A stretch of DNA of 64,000 nt from Allobranchiibius sp. CTAmp26 (lineage in GTDB: Bacteria > Actinomycetota > Actinomycetes > Actinomycetales > Dermatophilaceae), in the NCBI RefSeq assembly GCF_017565405.1, contig NZ_JAGEKR010000010.1:265633-329632 (forward strand), in the 5' to 3' direction. A program made the position numbers and the translations under genes. The notes below the pieces were generated by a model. That model worked only from the letters and a program-made list of their open reading frames with translations, searched no databases and was not told the DNA's origin. Below, piece by piece: positions 60,943 through 64,000 of this stretch. Position 1 is the stretch's first letter, and each line of letters starts with the position of its first letter.

Positions 60943-61971
60943 TTGCTCACCACGAAATCACGTTCCGATGTCGCGAAGGACAAGGCCGGCCAGCTGGTGT
61001 CCGCGGCGTCCGACACGCTTGCAACCGTGAAGGAGAAGGCGGGCCCCGCGGTCGAAGGCGCCCTCGAGAAGGCGGCTCCCGTCGTCGAAGCGGGTCTTGA
61101 GAAGGCCTCCCACGCCGCCGACGTGGCCCGCGAGAAGCTGGCCGAGGTGAACGACGCGGCCAAGGACGGCGCTGCTTCCGCCGCCGCGGCAGCGAGCGCG
61201 GCAGGCGCCAAGGCGCAGGACGCGGCCGGTGACGCGAAGGGCAAGGCCGACGAGACCGCCACCAAGGCGAAGAAGGCGCGCAAGTCCGCCGGTCGTAAGG
61301 GGAAAAAGTCGCAGAAGAGGGCTGCTAAGCGGTCCTCGCAGCTGCAGAAGAAGGCCGCCAAGAAGACCGCTCGCGCTCAGAAGAAGGCCGCCAACCTGAC
61401 CGACTCGGTCAAGAGCAAGGCGTCCGACGTGAGCGACAGCATCGCCTCCGCCCCGCAGACCAAGAAGCTGCGCAAGGCCGTCGCGCCGCAGCTGGACAAG
61501 GTCAACAAGGCCACCGCCCCGCAGCAGGAGAAGCTGGTCGAGGCCGCGACGGCGGTCAAGGACCAGACCTCCGACGCCGCGTCGGAGTGGGCCGGCAAGC
61601 TGCACGAGGCGCTGCTCGCAGCGACCGGGGCCGCCACCGCGGCCGGCGCGAGCGCGTACACCTCCCTGCCGGGAGGCGCGCAGCACCAGATCGAGCGGGT
61701 TGCCCCGCAGGCCGCCAAGCTGCGCAAGAAGAAGGGCACGGTGCTGATCACGGTCGGCGTCGTGGCCGTCGTCGCCGCCGGCGCCCTGATCTTCGCCGGC
61801 CGCCGGGCGAAGGCCCGGGCCGCTCAGCAGGAGCCGACCACCGCCGCGCCGCTCACCACGCAGCGCGCCGACGAGATCGCCTCGCCCACCGACGACCTCG
61901 TCGGTTCGGTGGAGAGCAACGCCGACGGCGCGCTCGCCGGCGAGACCCGCGGTCGGCACAGCGCCAGCTGA
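60943..61971 (+). CDS. Ala/Lys-rich LEA/histone H1-like protein with one membrane helix
   Basis: 342 residues, start TTG with GGAGG 7 bases upstream. The first two thirds repeat Lys/Ala-rich amphipathic 11-mers (VAREKLAEVNDAAKDG; KAKKARKSAGRKGKKS). A hydrophobic helix follows (TVLITVGVVAVVAAGALIFAG, about 266-287) and an acidic tail. It resembles LEA proteins or histone H1-like nucleoid proteins; no family assigned. Confidence 0.75.
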   Translation: MLTTKSRSDVAKDKAGQLVSAASDTLATVKEKAGPAVEGALEKAAPVVEAGLEKASHAADVAREKLAEVNDAAKDGAASAAAAASAAGAKAQDAAGDAKGKADETATKAKKARKSAGRKGKKSQKRAAKRSSQLQKKAAKKTARAQKKAANLTDSVKSKASDVSDSIASAPQTKKLRKAVAPQLDKVNKATAPQQEKLVEAATAVKDQTSDAASEWAGKLHEALLAATGAATAAGASAYTSLPGGAQHQIERVAPQAAKLRKKKGTVLITVGVVAVVAAGALIFAGRRAKARAAQQEPTTAAPLTTQRADEIASPTDDLVGSVESNADGALAGETRGRHSAS

Positions 61972-62060
61972 CCGAGCACGTCGTACGTCGTCGAAGCGGC
62001 GGTCCCGGATCATCCGGGGCCGCCGCTTCGTCGTCCGCCGATCCGTCAGGAAGGACCACC

Positions 62061-62534
62061 ATGGACACCGTCACCATCGACGGCCGCACGTACCGCTTCG
62101 ACCGCGCCGCTCGCGAGGACGTGCCGACACTGGTCGCCCTCCTGCGTGACGACGTCCTGGGTGCAGGCTGCGAGAAGTCGCAGGTCGCGCCGTACGACGC
62201 GGCGTTCGCGCTGGTTGACGCCGACCCGGCCCACCATCTGCTCGCCATGCGTCGCGAGGACGGACAGGTCGTCGGCACGCTCCAGGCGACGGTGCTCCCT
62301 GGGCTGTCCCGTGGGGGCGCCACCCGGCTGCTGATCGAGGCGGTGCGGGTCGACCGCTCGGAGCGCGGGAGTGGGCTCGGCAGTGCGATGTTCGAGTGGG
62401 CCCACGCGTGGGGACGGGCGCGCGGCGCGACCCTGGCCCAGCTGACGACCGACACGTCCCGCACCGATGCGCAGCGGTTCTACGAGCGGCTCGGGTACGA
62501 GGCAACGCACACCGGGATGAAGCGCCCGATCTGA
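62061..62534 (+). CDS. GNAT-family N-acetyltransferase
   Basis: 157 residues. The acetyl-CoA loop ERGSGLGSAM follows the strand EAVRVD, and the end AQRFYERLGYEATHTGM matches motif B. Substrate unknown. AGGAAGGACC lies before the ATG. Confidence 0.9.
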   Translation: MDTVTIDGRTYRFDRAAREDVPTLVALLRDDVLGAGCEKSQVAPYDAAFALVDADPAHHLLAMRREDGQVVGTLQATVLPGLSRGGATRLLIEAVRVDRSERGSGLGSAMFEWAHAWGRARGATLAQLTTDTSRTDAQRFYERLGYEATHTGMKRPI

Positions 62535-62593
62535 CGGACAGGGTGGGTTGTCCAGCGTGAGGACGGTCGCGGCGTACGTGACCGGCAGATGGA

Positions 62594-62599
62594 TACCGT
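62594..62599 (+). promoter_or_regulatory. -10 element of leaderless ilvA
   Basis: TACCGT, 6 bases before the GTG at 62606. Confidence 0.5.
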
Positions 62600-62605
62600 G
62601 AGCGG

Positions 62606-63856
62606 GTGACGACGCAGACTCCGACGGTCGCCGACGTACGCGCCGCGGCCGACCGCCTCTCCAGCGTCGCCTCGCCCACCCCGTTGCACGCGAGCGCGCG
62701 GCTGTCCGCACTGACCGGCGCGCAGGTGCACCTCAAGCGCGAGGACCTGCAGCCGGTGCGGTCCTACAAGATCCGTGGCGCGTACAACCTCATCTCGCAG
62801 CTCGACGAGGACCAACGGACGCGCGGTGTGGTGTGCGCGAGCGCGGGCAACCACGCGCAGGGGGTCGCGCTGGCCTGCGCGCAGCTCGGTGTCGACGCGC
62901 GCATCCACCTGCCGCGCACGACTCCCCGGCAGAAGCGCGACCGGGTGATGGCGCTGGGCCTCGGCCGCGTCGAGGTGGTCGTCAACGGTGAGACGTACGA
63001 CGACGCGGCGGCCGCGGTGTACGCCGAGGCGGAGCGCACGGGAGCCACGATCGTCCCGGCGTTCGACGACCCGCGCACCATCGCCGGGCAGGGCACCGTG
63101 GCGCTGGAGATCGTCGAGCAGTTGGGTGCGGCACCGGACATGCTCGTCGTCCCGGTCGGCGGTGGCGGCCTGCTGGCCGGCGCGATCGCCGCGCTGCAGG
63201 CGGAGCACCCGCGCACCCGCATCATCGGGGTCGAACCCGCCGGCGCCGCCAGCATGACGGCGGCCCTGGACGCCGGGGCACCGGTCACGCTGGACACGAT
63301 CGACGGCTTCGCCGACGGCACCGCCGTACGCCGGGTGGGCGGCCACACCTTCCCCATCGTGCGGGACTCCGGGTGCGAGATGCGCACCCTCGCCGAGGGC
63401 GCGATCTGCATCGAGATGCTCGCGCTCTATCAGAGCGAGGGGATCATCGCCGAGCCGTCGGGCGCCCTCGCCTCGGCCGCGCTGCTCGAACTCGACCTGG
63501 ACCCCGACTCCACGGTCGTCGCGGTGCTGTCCGGCGGCAACAACGACGTCAGCCGGTACGGCGAGGTCGTCGAGCGCGCGCTCGTGCACGAAGGACGCAA
63601 GCACTACTTCCTCGTCGAATTCCCCCAGGAGCCCGGAGCCTTGCGGCGCTTCCTGGATGATGTCCTCGGCCCGGAGGACGACATCGCGCTCTTCGAGTAC
63701 ATCAAGCGCAACAGCCGCGAGTACGGTCCGGCCCTCGTCGGGGTCGAACTCGGGTACGCCGCCGACCTGCAGCCGCTGCTGGACCGGATGAGGGCCTCAC
63801 CGCTGGTCATCGAGCGGGTCCCGCCGGACAGCCCGATGTTCCGCTTCCTGCTCTAG
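62606..63856 (+). CDS. ilvA: Threonine dehydratase
   Basis: 416 residues. PLP Lys K55 in VRSYKIRGAYN, glycine loop GGGGLLAGAIAA, and Asn motif CASAGNHAQG. The C-terminal ACT-like regulatory domain is single (HYFLVEFPQEPGALRRF, about residues 332-400), as in the shorter actinobacterial enzymes. It converts threonine to 2-oxobutyrate for isoleucine synthesis. Confidence 0.94.
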   Translation: MTTQTPTVADVRAAADRLSSVASPTPLHASARLSALTGAQVHLKREDLQPVRSYKIRGAYNLISQLDEDQRTRGVVCASAGNHAQGVALACAQLGVDARIHLPRTTPRQKRDRVMALGLGRVEVVVNGETYDDAAAAVYAEAERTGATIVPAFDDPRTIAGQGTVALEIVEQLGAAPDMLVVPVGGGGLLAGAIAALQAEHPRTRIIGVEPAGAASMTAALDAGAPVTLDTIDGFADGTAVRRVGGHTFPIVRDSGCEMRTLAEGAICIEMLALYQSEGIIAEPSGALASAALLELDLDPDSTVVAVLSGGNNDVSRYGEVVERALVHEGRKHYFLVEFPQEPGALRRFLDDVLGPEDDIALFEYIKRNSREYGPALVGVELGYAADLQPLLDRMRASPLVIERVPPDSPMFRFLL

Positions 63857-63878
63857 GGCCGCTGGGCTCGACGTTGTG

Positions 63879-63912
63879 GGAAGGCGCGCGCTCTATAGAG
63901 CGCGCGCCTTCC
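63879..63912. terminator. Perfect 34-bp palindrome, bidirectional terminator
   Basis: The 17-bp arms are exact complements around CTATAG. It lies between ilvA and the convergent partial gene; its last base is the first of that gene's stop codon. Confidence 0.75.
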
Positions 63913-64000
63913 TACATCTCCTCGTGCGTCTCCGGGTCGCCGCCGAAGAGACGCCCGTCCGGCCGGCCGAGGGCGGTGATCGCGGCCATCTCGGCGTCGC
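63912..64000 (-). CDS. C-terminal end of an unidentified gene
   Basis: About 29 codons, ending GRPDGRLFGGDPETHEEM and TAG. The 5' part lies beyond the window. I cannot name the family. Confidence 0.55.
   Translation of the reverse strand, partial: DAEMAAITALGRPDGRLFGGDPETHEEM

Noticed and set aside
1..64000. CRISPR arrays, insertion sequences or phage genes
   Set aside because: No regularly spaced repeats, transposase, integrase or structural phage genes were recognised. Only single hairpins and operator pairs were seen.

Overview
The window is about 70 % GC by eye. Its codons favour G or C in third position, it has many GTG starts and four-base ATGA/GTGA gene overlaps, and many genes have a TANNNT element 6-7 bases before the start codon (leaderless transcription). 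This is an actinobacterium. The block at 45.7-60.9 kb (tRNA-Leu, fhaA-fhaB-pstP-rodA-pbpA-pknA-pknB, trpG-type amidotransferase, DUF881, crgA, rhomboid, ppiA) follows the gene order near the mycobacterial replication origin. No mycolate genes are visible, so a Micrococcales member (Dermacoccaceae/Intrasporangiaceae-like) is my inference.

Layout. 0-7 kb: an SDR cut by the window edge, a GNAT protein, a Rieske protein coupled to an extended SDR, a divergent threonine-degradation pair (tdh-kbl), and a DHA2-type MFS pump. 7-12.2 kb: a hemerythrin-like protein, a CsbD-like protein, and an alkaline-shock (Asp23/Gls24, DUF6286, AmaP-like) operon that includes a J-domain-like small protein. That operon faces a TetR regulator across a perfect inverted repeat. 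12.2-22.4 kb: marR/VOC pair, secreted protein, aldo/keto reductase, APC permease, MMPL/TetR pair, acyl-ACP desaturase, TRIC channel and M20 amidohydrolase. 22.5-24.8 kb: a Tat-exported glutaminase-family protein. 24.9-31.0 kb: an extracytosolic flavin redox cluster (membrane cytochrome-like protein, two-component system, ferredoxin, NuoF-like flavoprotein, ferric-reductase-like membrane protein, ApbE, Ser/Thr-rich secreted peptide). 31.2-35.8 kb: secreted ricin-FnIII-glucose/sorbosone dehydrogenase, LLM monooxygenase, alpha/beta hydrolase, MarR.

35.8-43.9 kb looks like a decaying accessory or stress region: a VOC fragment, a conserved gene split by an in-frame TGA, a sigma-factor fragment, a pyruvoyl decarboxylase of the PsiD-like branch, an intact SigB/F/G-type sigma factor, two GAF-ANTAR regulators and another ORF split by TAG. 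43.9-45.6 kb: SDR with a divergent XRE/MmyB regulator. 45.75-55.1 kb: tRNA-Leu(CAG) and the cell-wall/cell-division kinase operon. 55.1-60.9 kb: a DUF429-RelA/SpoT fusion, pabA/trpG-type amidotransferase, DUF881, crgA, rhomboid and cyclophilin. 60.9-64 kb: an Ala/Lys-rich protein, GNAT, threonine dehydratase (ilvA), a terminator and the 3' end of a convergent gene.

The most unusual items are the DUF429-RelA/SpoT fusion placed between pknB and trpG, with Gln where alarmone synthetases normally have a catalytic Glu; the pyruvoyl decarboxylase; the J-domain-like protein in the alkaline-shock operon with its twin operator; and the flavinylation cluster that lacks a recognisable FMN-binding substrate.
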